From Symbiodinium natans (taxonomy: Eukaryota; Sar; Dinophyceae; Suessiales; Symbiodiniaceae), in NCBI GenBank assembly GCA_905221605.1, contig CAJNDS010002152.1, forward strand, positions 188,001 to 252,000: a stretch of 64,000 nucleotides of DNA, in the 5' to 3' direction. The notes under the pieces were generated by a model. That model was not told where the DNA came from, searched no databases, and worked only from the letters and a program-made list of their open reading frames with translations. The position numbers and the translations under genes are program-made. Within the stretch, counting starts at the first letter, position 1; each line of letters opens with the position of its first letter. Of the stretch, positions 23,383-36,000 are shown piece after piece.

Positions 23383-24977
23383 ACATCCGGAACCCTGATC
23401 TAAATTGCTAAGGCCCTTATGTTACTCCTCGTGATCCCTGGAAGTTGTTGGGACCTGAGCCTTTCCGCAAAACCGACACCGACACACCCAAATCAAGACA
23501 TCGGGCCTGCGACAGGGTCTGCAGACTTCAAGAGCGTGCTGAAAGATATCTGCAGCCTCCCTGTTCCTTGGAAGAAAGGAAGGAGGTCAGCGGTTATCGA
23601 TGCTTGTGGTCAGTTGAATGTAGGATTCGAGCGAACCTCCAGGGTTCAGGATGACTCCAAAACGTACCGACCACAGTTGGCTGCCGATCGCCATGTAACT
23701 CGACGGAACAGGCAACGTAAAGGCAAGGGGTACGTGCGAGGACCATCTGAAATCACGGGATCTCAGGGGCATGAATCGAAAAGGCCATTTGGTGATACCT
23801 TTGACATCGGATCCTAGGCTTGAAAGCTTGCGAGGCCGCAGGCAGGGCTACCGCCATGACTCGTAGACTCTTATGCAGACTCTGTACTCTGTAGACTCTA
23901 ACTTGAAAAAGAGACCACGTTGTCATACGTTGTCTCAGCCACGGCACCCGAGAAGCAAGCCTCCAGCTCATCCAGCATTGCAGAGCAAAGATCAGACTGG
24001 TAGATCAGAAGGCTGGGCTCTAGCCCATTGTTGTCTTCCGGCGTGCGAAGGTCGATGGCCTGAGCCCCAGTCTCTGGAAGCAAGCGGCACCGGAAGAGGC
24101 ACCGAAGCTGCTTCACAAGGCCCACTTGAACGTATAGGGGTATACCCCCAAAATTAGGGCTCTATCCCTAGTTCCCCTACTTATAAACCCTACTTACAAG
24201 TACTCCCCATGAAGCGCCAGTGGCGAAGGTTGGGGAGAGGTGCAGCTTGAACCGCTCACTGCCAAAGCCACTTGGCTTAATGGATGCCCAGAGCTTCTCT
24301 CCAGCTGTCCTGGGGGAAAGCTGATGGAGAGCTTCGTGCGTGCTGTCCCTCCTCTCTGTGAAAGTCCGACATCCGCCAAAGACCTCATAGAAACCCCAAA
24401 GCCTCAACTTTTTTCCTGAAAACATCCCCAAAATCATCTTCGATGATTTTCAACAACATCCTGAGGTTTCGTCCCTCACAAGTCTTTTCAGGGGGTCCGG
24501 ATGGCAGTGCGGCCCCGGATGCCCAGGCCCAAGGCGTAAGCTCGGCCCTCCAAGGACTCGTCTGTCCGCGGGTCTCGTCGACCTTCGACGAGGCGCACCG
24601 ATGCCCCAGCCGCCAGCAGCCGGTGCGCCAGCAACAGCCCTGTAGAGTCTGTGGAGTCTGTACAGTAACTGCAGAGGCGAAGATGAGACAAGGCAAGAAG
24701 AGATGACGATGAGGCAAGCAAGACCATGGAATGACGTGGAGAACCGGGCACGGCTCTGTAAGCTCTCGGGATAACGCTCTGGCCTGAGGGCCCTGCACCG
24801 GCGATGAGAACCGAGAGGGCAAGCCCGGGTCCCGAGCCGCTGTTTGCACCCTCGGCCCCCAAGGACCAAGAGCTTCGAGAGCTTCGAGAGCTTGGAGAGC
24901 TTGGTCTCCGCAGCTTTGCAGCATCTTTGGCTGCAGCAGTTTCGCCAAGAAACGCGGAGGCCAAGCCCAGGCCTGGA
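23383..24977 (-). pseudogene. 5' exons only of the FAD monooxygenase gene (duplicate, truncated at gap)
   Basis: Contains exact copies of the first five recognisable exons: GAGPSG exon ending about 24784; LLLAHRLL exon 24639-24492; LWASIKPSGFG exon at about 24318-24232; IYQSDLCSAMLDELE exon 24073-23932; RLQISFSTLLKSAD exon at about 23570-23517. The exons carrying CDGVNSA, GDAAHSTGG and the C-terminus are absent because the copy stops at the N gap. If the duplication is real this is a broken gene. If it is an assembly overlap it is simply the same locus seen twice. Confidence 0.75.
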
Positions 24978-25012
24978 AAAGGGACTAGGGTTACTTGGGG
25001 GTTTACGATATT

Positions 25013-25044
<32 letters not shown>

Positions 25045-25669
25045 ACCTTACTGGGGTGCTTGTGATAAGGAGATGCTACTATTTGGGGGGTCCATATTGG
25101 GTCCCCTATTCTCGTAAACGCCCATATAACCTCATGACATGACATGTTCTTGTCGCTGGCGGATGCCATCGACCAACACTGCTCCATGTCCTGAGATCTT
25201 CTGAGCCTCGGGCCTAGCACAAAGCAGAGCATCGTGTCAATTCTGGACCATGGTCGCCTCCTGCCACAAGCCAACACGGCAGGCTCTTGGAGGCTGACGG
25301 GTAGAGAGACACATGATTTATATTATATAAGGTTAAACCCAACTGTAACTATACGATACTATATAAAATACGATAATATACCATAATATACTATAATATA
25401 CTATAACATACTATAATCGCACCCTATGTACGTGAGACCTTGCCTGCGCCAGCGGCTCCAAGCAGCTGCCATGGGCGAGTTTTCAGGCTCAAGTTCCAGT
25501 TGTGGGCTGGGAGCCCGACAAAGCTCTCGCATGTGCAAAGAGTTGTGAAGCAGGTTATCTTTCAGTGGATCGCAGGCTCATGGTGGCACATCATGTGCAA
25601 ACTCGCCTGTGCAGCGCAGGACTTGTCCCTGCCTCTCCACCAAGGTCTCACGCCATGTCTCGCGCCGCG

Positions 25670-28600
25670 TCAGTGGGAACACGTCGTGGGCCAGCCCAAG
25701 ATCCTCCTCTGGTGGGAACCGTGGGGAATTAAGGACCCAAGCTGCGTACTGTAGCAACTCCCTAAGAAGCCTCCGTAGGAGTCCTGCTCCCCGCAGAAAT
25801 AGTCTCGGAACTCACAGAAGACTCCAATTCCTGTGGGGCAGGAGCAGGAACACTCATTCAAGCAAATTGGCCAGGCCGCCAAGACGCGGTAGCCATTCTG
25901 CTTCAGTATTCGCAGGAGGTTGTGCGAGTTATCCCCCTGACAGCAGGAACAGATCGAGACTTCGGAAGAACAGCCGCGCAATGAAGTTCAGAACGGAATC
26001 CAACAGCGCCTCAAGTTCGAGGCCCCCGAGCATAGGGTAGAGGTTCTGAACCTTACGCGCAGACAGGTCTGTTAAAGATATGCCCAGGAGCCTGCACTCG
26101 ACCATCCTTGCTGATGAGCAGCTGTACTGCCCCACTGGACAGTGTGAAACCAGCCTCAGCAACCCTAGCAACCCTAGCAACCCTAAACCCTAGGAACCCT
26201 AATCCCCCATGGTCACTCTGCACTCGGCGCTCTGCCTCTGCATGCCAAGTCTCCTGCTGCTCCCCCCACGTAGCCAGGGCCAGCGCGGCGCAAGGCTTGG
26301 GACGTCAAAGGTAAGAGCTCCTTCTCCGAAGTGCGTTTGGGGATTTACGAACATAGGGGGACCCCCAAAAACAGATCCCGAAATGGAAGGGTTCCCCTTT
26401 TTTCAAGGACCCAATAACACACCCCCGCATATCGCAAACCCCCATTTCAGCTGCATTCGACCATTGCTCCAAGCAAACGTGCACCCCCTGAAAAGACGGT
26501 CTCCTCCAAGGTGTGGATTGACCTCGGGCGGCAGAAGCTGAGGCAACTGGACTGCGCATGAGGCACTGGAGCATGCCACTGCCTGAAGCACTCCTGAAGT
26601 CCCTCCTCCATACCATAATATCATCGTTGCAGGGCTGGTTTTGCAGAAGACTCTTAGGATGCCCCCTTTTTCGACCGGCGCACGGAGTCTTGCGGCCCCA
26701 GCACCGCTCGGCTTGATCAGGGAATCAGGGATGCACGAAGTCCACGGCCTGATTCCTGACGGCCCTTCGGGCCCACATTGTCCTCGTGAGATCATGAACG
26801 CGTTGGTGACAGCCTCCCCCTTCGTCACGATGGCTGCTGCTTCAGGGCATGTTCAAGACACTTCATCACCGAGGTGAGCTCCACCGGTCATTCTGACATC
26901 ATGACATCACAATCAGCTCGGAGCAGTCCATGGCAGTCCATGCGAATCCTCTGCACCCAGAAGCGGCTTTCAGCGCCGTGCTCAGCTCGCATTGTTTCTT
27001 GCGTAGACGTAGTACCTGAACTCCTGGCTTGAACCGGGTAGTGCTCCAGCGTGCGGGCAGATCCTCGCACTCACCGGCCGATCACATCCGTCACAGATAC
27101 ATCAAGCACCCCTTCACACGACCAGCGCCTGGGTAGTTCAGACCTTTAGCCAAGAGACGGCACCGGAAGGCTGGAGGTCGTGCCGGATAAAAAGACCTTA
27201 AGCTGGTTCTGAATCATTGTTGGGGTTCTTTTAAGAAGTATTATTTTGCTCCTTATTCGGAGTTTTAATATGACAAAAAATGTACAATTACAACCAACAA
27301 GACCCAGGGTTGGTCCCAGCACCCCACCCTGTCACAGAGACAGACCTGCATCGAATCCAACTGCCATTCTTGCATCAAGACACCACCAATGAGTCTCCCG
27401 GCGTGAATGCCAGGTCTCCCGCTGCAGCCTAAGGTGTGGACAGCAAAGCAAAGAAAACAAAGTAACCCAAGCAGCAGCAAAGTGTAATAACAGTGTAGCT
27501 CAGACTGTGTTGAGGCTAGTGTTTCTGTTGCCGACTGGGCTCAAGCTTCTCAGCACCTGCGATGGCCGCACATCAACCATACTCGGAACGTATGAGCCCC
27601 TTAAGTGCCCTAATATGGTTATAAGTACAGTTTTAAGTACAGTCATGAATGCCTAATAAAGTACCATGAACCTCCAAGTACACTCTTCTTGGCTAAGGTT
27701 CCTGGAATCTTCGGCCGCTGGCCTTCCGGCGAAAGACAGTAGTTCACCGTGGGCTGCGATCGCGGGATTCGAGGACCAGGGCCTTAGTGTAGATTCTTCA
27801 GGAAAGTCGCTTCCTTTCAGCAATAAGAAGAATGAAAAAATATTCGTAAGCATAGCAGAAGTCACAGCAATACAAAGTACATGTCGAGCCATATCAGCCA
27901 TGTCACCATAGACTTTCAACTTCTCGGCGGCCTCGATGGCACGGAAGGCTCTCCCTCTGCCAATTGCGAGGCGCTTCCGGCCGATGGCGCAGTCTGGGCA
28001 AGGGAACCACACCTGGGATCCCTCCTCTCTAAATCTACAAGGGTGCAATGCAAAAAAAAAAAAAAAAACCTTTACCCTCCTCCTTTAAGCCCTCTTTTGA
28101 GCCCCTTTAAGCCTCCCTTTAAAGCCCTCGAAGCTCTACCAAAACTTGGTCCCAAAGCTAGGAGAGCATCGCCAAGGTAGATTGGTTTACGTGTGCTGCA
28201 TGTCGGTGCTTCTGCGATTTTAAGGGGGCAGCGAGACAGACCAAGTCGTAGTCACTCTTTTTATATGCGGGGCCAGAGTCACTCTGTCAGTGGCACCTGT
28301 TGTATTGTCTAACTCCCGCCAAGATGCGTTCACAAGCAAATGCTTCGCCTCGTTCACGCTCTTCCCAGGGACCTGCCCATGCAGTTGGCATCACGTGTTC
28401 TGCCACATGGGCCAGGGCAGTGCCGGGTGTAAGGAGGCCTCGTCCAAGTGGAAGGTTGAGATTCTGGTGTTGCTGCGCTTCACATGGTTGTCTTCAAGCG
28501 GGAGGATCACCGCGGTACCCTGGAACACCATCTCCAACATGTCCTGAAACCCATCCTCAGCTTGTGAAACTCATGTGATCCCTTAGCCCCCCTCAGGTTG

Positions 28601-30062
28601 TCAAGCAACAAGATCATGATCTCATCCCAGCGGCACTACCACGCGTCGCAAAGTCTTTCACGGTCTGCAAGCTCAGCACCACCAAACCGTCCCGCGTCAG
28701 TAGTTGGTGCGCCACCCTGCAGAACCTTAAGCCAAAGTTGAAAGACAAGAACTCAAGATTGAGCGCAAAATACCAGGCACGTTGCTTGTATTCTTAGTCT
28801 TCTTGGAACACTGAGTGTTGTCGATGATGGTGACTATGCTCATTCCTAAGAGTAGCGCTGGCAATATGTTTTGTAGGAGTCTGGCTATGGTATCATTTTT
28901 TCCAGCCAACTGACACGCCGCCCAAACCCCTTTTGTTGTCTCGATTGTGCAATGTTCAGGCTGCTGTTGTGGCGTGGCTGCGTCCGTGTCTGTCTGTCCC
29001 TGTCTGCGTCCGTCTGTGTGTGCCACTTCCTGTCGGTCATTTAGTGGGGTGTCTTGCTCAAAGTGCAAGGAAACCAAGCAACTGTGGATTTGAGAAGGAT
29101 GCACCCATGCTGGCACTAGCTGCCATGGACTCGAGGGTCATCCAGTCCTGCCAGCGCGGAGGGACAAGGGAAAGAGGGTGACTGCCGCCACTTGATGTTG
29201 GCGATTGGGCGCTCCTTGAAGGTGTGTTCATGTTGGTAGCTACCGGACTCCAACGTCTCATAGTCGAACCTCTCCGATGCCGTGGATGGGCTTGACTGCA
29301 CCTGCGCCGTGCTGGTTCGGCTAATCATGACAGCCACAAGATCACGTCCTCATCTTAAGCCTCTCCCCACCCAGACAACCAGTGTGCCTGATTCTGCAGG
29401 AAGTCCCCATCCCGCGAGGACAATGCCAGCACACCGTGGACATCCTCAATTTGCCGTGCCAGGCTCTGAACTATACTTCGAGAATCGAGAGCAGCAACAC
29501 CTCATCCCTAGTCGTCCCTGCCTGCCTGCCGCGCAGCCGTTAGCTGAGTGTGCTGGCAAGTGTCATCTGCAGTTCTTGCCATAAACTCCTCCTGCTTTCG
29601 CCGTTGTCGCAGCGCTCGCAAAATTAGAAAACCTGCCTGCAAGGCACCGCAAGTCCTCCTGAAGCACTGTGAACTATTTCGACTGCGCATAACTCTCATA
29701 GTTCTGGTCCAGGACACGATTGCTACCAGACCAGTTCCAGCTGCCAGGCTTACCTGCTCGTCACCCATCCCATCCTGAAGGACCAAGGCCCATAAGGCCC
29801 ATGAGGTATCATGGCCATAAAGTCATGGAGGTCCATGTCTAAGTCTCGATCAGAGGCTGGTAGGTTCAGCTGCTGGTACGGAAACCCAGTCGAAAGAACA
29901 CCAACCTCAAGCGACTCAAGCCAGACGACAGTCTACAGCCCGTTCCTGTTGACCTTTCTTAACTTGCCTGCAAGACCCACAGCTTCACAAAACGCGGGCT
30001 TGAAGCGTCTTGCTGGCTCACGGCTAGCCTCACCCGTGCTCGTGAGGGCAAAGCCCTTCTGA
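25670..30062 (-). CDS. Candidate exons of unidentified spliced gene(s), copy 2
   Basis: Exact counterpart of the exon candidates at 14033-18425, shifted by 11637. No base difference noticed, so it gives no independent evidence for coding. Confidence 0.3.
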
Positions 30063-31199
30063 ACTGCACATGCTGTCGCCGAAGCCTGGTGAATCTCCAC
30101 AAGGCATGGGAAACGTGGCGGAAGCAGTCTAGCATCTCAGCTTTGTCTAGAAGAGGTTAGCATCCAGCCTGTGCCGTCCGGAATTTCGGTCCTCACAGGA
30201 TGCTGCATGATCAAGGTACGTGTGACATGCCGCCTGGCAATTCCAGTTCGGACCTGAATACTTCTCCTTCGCAGGATTGATGATTAATGACATATGCTTT
30301 GGACATATGGCATATGGCATACGGCATTGGTGCTAGCATTACACATATTCAATGTACTGAGAGTCAGCGCATTTCTGTGACATCCAGTCTGGCCACGGAC
30401 ACGCCACGCATGCGGTGAGACATTCCTGGTGAAACGACTCACAATGTGGAAACGTGAGACGACGAACTAGCAATACCGCTCGGCCACGCGGTGGAGAATA
30501 TTAACCGCCAGCGACTGACAATTATGCAACAAGCACACTGTTCATTGTCAAGTTGACATGAACCCTGACCCTACCCTGCCCTGGATGAGCAAATGGCTGT
30601 TAAACCCCTGAACCCTGAACCCTAAACCCTAAAACTACAACCTTCTGCCCTTCACCCCTAGAAGCGGTCGGTCTTGTCCAGCAGATTGGCCTGGTGACGC
30701 TGCATTGCGGCCTGTTCGCCGGCCTTCATGTCCTCCTGAGGTCACGAAGCCTATTGAGGTTTCATGATTAGGTTGGTTATGTTTGGGGTTTAGGGATTAG
30801 GGCTTATGGTTCAGGGTTTCGCCCAAGTTGTCGAACAGTCGTTCGCAGTGGGACGACCTCTACGGGCTCTTCTGCGGCTTAAGGAGTTTAAGCTTTGTTT
30901 TGCCACCCCCCCCCCCCCAAAGCAGACCTTTGGGACGTAGGGTGTAGGGTTTTCCCTGGACTGTCAACCGATGTGAGCTTGTGAAACTCCCCACGTGACA
31001 GCTGCAGTGGATTGCTCGAGGACCTAATGGGCCCGAAGTACCCAGGCGCTTCAAAAGTACTGTCCTCCTCTCATCCACTGTCTGGTTCTTTTTCACTCTC
31101 GCTTCTTCTTCGTCTTCTACTCAGCGAAGAGGCCCCCCCGAGGAGGTGAAATGGTCGGCTCCCGTGTTGGGCGTCGGAGCGTGTGAGGGCCCCCTCTCA

Positions 31200-31274
<75 letters not shown>

Positions 31275-31826
31275 GGGGGCGTGGGGGCGAACCCCCTGGC
31301 TGTGCGCCTGCCCCGGTATTCGGGGGTCCTTGGTTGGTTGAGTTCGGGGAGACAAGGTCGGGCTTGGCGCCTATGTCTGTGTTGCCCCAGTCCTTAAGGG
31401 TCCTTAGTTCCCCCCCCCCCCCCGCGCCATTCCCTTCCGTTTCTCTCCCTGGCTGGTACCATCCAGCATGCGAACTGCCGGGGCCTTTCAGAAACTGTCG
31501 GAAGCTAGGTCAGCGCCTATAACCCTCCGGGCCCCCTACACGATTTCATAGCCCCCGGAGTTCAGTGCAGTGAAACGAGTTAGCCTTCTGTGGTCTCAAA
31601 CAGGCTGGCCCCCTAAACTCCCCAAAGCAGCCCCAAATCAACTCGAAGTCCTATCCTCGAAGCGCCTGGAAGTGGAACCTGAAAACTCCCAGCCCCCACA
31701 ACGGCTTACTCACTCTACTTTGCTGTGCTATGGCCCCGTGCGAGGGTAGACTGGGCCCCCTCATGTTGGAAATTCCTACTGCCAGTGCCCCCCTGTTCTT
31801 AGTCACCTGCTAGTGCCCCCCTGTAC

Positions 31827-33070
31827 TTAGTCAACCCCCGCGTGGGCTCGTCTACGCCTGTGCTCCTCTGCTACATTCAGCAGGTCAATGCCCCCGGGGG
31901 GCTCAGTACGTCTGCGCCGGTGTGTTTCATCTTCGTCCCCCGCTTCGTCTTCTTCTTCTTCTCCCGCTTCTGTCGTGAGGTGCTTGTACTGGTAGCTTGA
32001 CCCCCCACTCCTGGACCTTCTGGTGCGCTGGCCGAAAGCCAGCCTCCGACGCTGCTTGGACCGCCTTCTATTTGCGGCTATCCCCATTTGGGCTTCCCAC
32101 CTTCTCCTCATCGTCTGCGGCTGCGGGTAGCTACTAGGAGGCGGGGGTTGCCATGCTTGCGTCGGTGGCGTGAGTGGTGCACCCCCATCTATCCCCTGCT
32201 CCGAGCTGGTTGCTCCCCCTGTTCCCCCTTCTGCTTCCAGCGTGACGATTGCCTCGATCTTCTCCCTGCCATTATCGCGATCTGGTAGTAGGTCTCGGTC
32301 TCGTTGGTTGGTTTCGCCCCCAGCTTCCGCAGCCCCCTCCCCTGCGTGGCCCCCTCTCGTCGCAGCCCCCACCCGTGCAGCCCCCTCGCTTCCGCCTCTC
32401 CTTCTCCTGGCTTCTCCTCCCGTGCTTGGTGGCGGTGGTGGTGGTGCCGTGTGTCGTGGTGGTGGTTGTTGTTGTGGTGGTCGTGGCTGCTGCGGTGGCC
32501 ACGCCGGTGGTGTGGGTTGTTGTGGTGGTTCTGGCGTGTCTTCGATGGCCAAGAGGTCAGCCCCCCAGAGGTTGTGGCACCACTCATTGAGTGCTTGTAG
32601 CGCCGCTTCGAGTTGTTCTTGTACTTCCCCCCCGGTGAACGGCATCAGCCTCTGGAGGATGTGACGCGCTCGCACAATGGGGTGGCCCGTTGGCTGGAGC
32701 TGGTTCCCAGGGTTTGGTCCCGGCGGTGCTTCTTCTCCCCCCGCTGCTAGCGCCAGGGCATCGGCTGGATGCACCTCCCCCCCTTCCGCCTCCCGGTTGT
32801 GTTGTGTTGCCAGGGCACTCGCCTCCCCCCCCAGGCACGCTTCCATGTGGTGTTGTGCTTGTTGTAGGTGGTGGCTTGCTTGCGGGTGCGTCGGGTAGCT
32901 TGCCGCTATGAGCAGCTCCTGTTCGGCTTGCGGTGCTCTAGCTTCTGCCATGGATTGGAGTGCCCAGCTGCTGGTCCTTACCACCGTCCCCAGCCACCTC
33001 CTCCCCTGTCTTAGCAGCCCCAGGATTGCCCCCACATCCTGTATCCTCTCCTCCGCGTTCAGTGCCCCCC
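31827..33070 (-). CDS. Element 2, terminal domain of the extra ORF (+1 frame)
   Basis: Open frame of 428 codons (including a short stretch before 33070) that takes over from the long ORF at a run of seven G on the sense strand (33065-33071). It contains LNAEERIQDVGAILGLLRQG, HPADALALAAGG, PIVRARHILQRLMPF, ALQALNEWCHNLWGADLLAI and EDT, which correspond to the domain in element 1. Then follow a Pro/Gln-rich linker, a basic RRRSKQRRRLAFGQRTRRSR patch, an acidic stretch and the terminal motif [13 protein letters not shown]. Preservation of the block and of the exact C-terminus between two diverged elements is good evidence that this frame is translated. Function unknown; the basic patch could bind nucleic acid. 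Confidence 0.6.
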
Positions 33071-36000
33071 CAGCCCATACGGACGTGCTGCGCCAGCCTA
33101 ATTGCTTCTTCAAAGTTGGTGGTGCCTCCTGTGTGGTGGGTCCACCCCCCCGTTGCTGTGGTGTCGTTGTCTTGGGCCGGGCGCGGTGGTGGTGGGTTGC
33201 TGCTGTCAGGGTTGTTGATCGGCGACGGCGGCCGTTGCTCCGCTAGCCTGCCTCGTGGCCTGGTGCTGCTGCTCGCGGGTTCCTCTCCTCCCCCCGGCTC
33301 CATATCTTCTGTGTGGTTGTTCACCAGCTGTGATCCCGTTGCTCCCCCTTCCCCTGTCCATGCCTGCAGGCATTCTAGGGCATTGGTCAGGTGGCTGTGC
33401 CCTGACTGTAGGGTGTTGGTAACTGCGTCGGTGGTAGCTTGGGTGCCGGTTGTGTGCTCCTGGAGGGCCTCGAGGGCTGCTTGGATGTATGTCGCGGCTG
33501 TCGTGGCCCCTCTTGCTCGGGCGTCTAGCTGGGGTTTGTGGCGCTTGGTTGCTTGCTCTTCTGGTGGCTGTTGTTTCCTCTTCCTGTCTCCTCTGCCCCC
33601 GCTCTTCCTGCCGCCTGACCTGCCCCCTCCCCTCCCTCTTCCTCGGCTCTTCTGGACCATGCAGTTGTCCTCCTCTTCCGCTTCTGCCTCCGCTGCCAGC
33701 TGCTCTTGTGCTTGTCGCCGCGTGCGGGGTGTTCCCTCCGGTTGAGGGGGCGGTGAGGGTGGTGGTGGCGTGGGTGGTGGCGTGGGTGGCGGTGGTGTGG
33801 CTGCCGGCTTCCGCTTTGGTGCTGGGTCAGAGGGCCGGCTCCCACTTTGCTGTGGGTAGGCTTGTGTTGCTGGTGGTGTTCCTGTGTTCTGGGGGTGTGG
33901 TTGTTGTTGCTGCTGGCTTGGTGGTTGCTGATGGCCCGAACTGGACGCCCCCCCTTGTTGGTAGTTGGGTTGCGGTGCGTCTGGCCCCCGCTGGTCGCCC
34001 TGCCTGGGTTTCATCGGGAGGGGCGTGATTCTGGATGTGCGGTAGATGTCCGGGTCCACCCTTGCTAGTTGCCCTTGCTGCAGTGGGACGTGCTCCTTTG
34101 GTTGTTCCCCCGGCTCGGTCTCTTCTTCCTCCTCCGCGGTTGCAACCCCCGTGACTGCCATAACCCACACGTCCTCCCCCTTCACCTTCCTGAGCTGTCC
34201 TTGGGTACCTCTGGCTATGGGCCGTGGTTGGTCCTCCCCCTGCGGAGTATTCCTCCCTAACTGCCTCACTCTTTGGCCCCCTGGTACATGCTTCCATTGG
34301 TCCGCAACCTCAAAAGCCCAGAGGTATTCACCTCTTTTCCCCGGCCAGAAGATGATTTGGTTGTTCTTGCTGATGGGCAGCAGCGGGGGCCCGTCCTGCG
34401 ACCATTCCCAGCCTTCGTCCCCTCTGTTCCCCCCCCCCGTGGTGGTGGGTTGCCGTGGTGCGTTGCTTGTGTCCCCCGGGGGATTGGCCTGGTTCGGGCC
34501 CGGGTGACCCTGTGCACACGGTTCGTCCTCCTCGTCCTCGTCATCTTCGTCATCATCGTCATCGTCATCATCGTCGCTGCTCCAGTGGGTTTCGGACGAG
34601 TCACTCGTCCCCTGGGGTTGGTCGGTGCGTGGATCTCGTTCTCGGTCGCCATGGCCAGTGTCACGATCTTGTAGTTCACGACGTTCTCGGTCGCTGGTCG
34701 GCTGGTTCTGCTGCGGGTGCTGGTCCCTGGGTCGTTTGTGTCTGTTGAGGAGCTCGGCCCAGTCTTCCTGCGGTGTGTGCCCCCCCTGGGTTGGTTGCCC
34801 CCCTCCTTCGCAGCTGGCTTTGCCCCCCCGCTTTCGTGCTTGCTGTTTTCTTTCCCACGCCCTCCTGGCCTTGCGCTCGCGGTTGCGCATCCTCTGCTCC
34901 CCCCGCCCCTCGTGCCGGTTCCTTGCCCTCCTCGCCATCGCCTCCTCAAACGTCTCCCCCTCCCGCATGTACCAGTGTGCCGGTCCGTCTTGGCTTTGCT
35001 CCTGGTGGCTGCCTCCCTCCCCTTCGCCTTCGGTTGCCGCGTGGTGTTGGTGTGGCTCTTCGTCGTCGGTGTGCTCGGCCGGCGGTTGTGGAGGCTTCGG
35101 CTTGGTGGCTGGTGTGCCCCCGCATGTGGTGTAGTGGGTCGGCCGTTCTCCCTGGCGTGGTGGTGGTGCTTTGACTGGCGGGTCACTGCTTCTGTGTTGT
35201 CTCGGCCCTTGGGTCGGTGTGTCGTGGTGGCGCGGCTGCTGCGGCGGTTGGGGAATGGGCTTTGCGGGCGGCGGCTGGTCGTGGTGGTGTTGGAGGTGTT
35301 GTGGCGGCTGTGCTTCGTGGGGCTTCGGTTGGTGTGGTTTTGGTGGTTGGTGTGTCTGTTGCCGCTGTTGCGGTTGGGTGGGGCGTGGTTGTTGCTGGTG
35401 TGGCTGCTGCTGAGGATCGCGCCCGGTCGTTTGTGCAGACGGCGGCTGCTTGCATTGTCGCTGCTGCTGTGGTTGCTGCTGGGTGTTCGGTCGCTGTTGG
35501 TGTGGTGGTGTTTGCCGCTGCTGTGGTGGTGGTTGCGCCGGGGGTGACTCCTGGTGGGGTGGTGGCTGTGCCTGCTGCGTTGGTTGGTGCGTCGATCGTG
35601 GTTGTGGTGGTATCGGCTGTGCAGCGGGTTGCTGTGACGTGTGGTGCGCCTCTGGTCGTTGTGGTGGTTCCGTGCCCCCTTCATGGCAGTGTGCCAGGTG
35701 TGGGGGGGGGTGTTGTGGGGGTTGTTTTTGCGCCGGTTGTTGCTTGGCTTGCTTTGGGTTCGGGTGGCTCGGTGGGGTTTCAGTTGGCGTGCTTTGGCTT
35801 GGTGGATCGTCTTGGGGTTGCTGTGGAGTGTCTGCGCACTGGGCTATGCTGGCTAGTATGCGGGTGACCAGCTGTCCCCCTTTGTCTGCTGTTGGGGGAA
35901 TGGGGATGGTGACCGTGAGGCGGTCGCTCTGGACTCCGATGGTGGGGATTTGGGTTGTTGGGAGGAAAATGTGCCCCCCGGTCGGTCTGGGAATGTCGGC

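Larger units (their letters stand above)
23383..31423. repeat. 8-kb direct duplication, copy 2
   Basis: See the entry for copy 1. It starts exactly at the end of the N gap and ends at a C14 run, after which comes the 3' region of element 2. The only length difference noticed is the poly-G run at about 25014-25043, five bases longer than at 13381-13406. Confidence 0.97.

Noticed and set aside
34266-35684. 472-codon minus frame overlapping ORF3
   Set aside because: Thr/Asn/His/Arg-rich shadow of the Q/P/H-rich ORF3; the folded segments (IIFWPGKRGEYLWAFEV) are in the ORF3 frame. It does carry the VNYKIVTLA reading of cassette C, which is reported separately.
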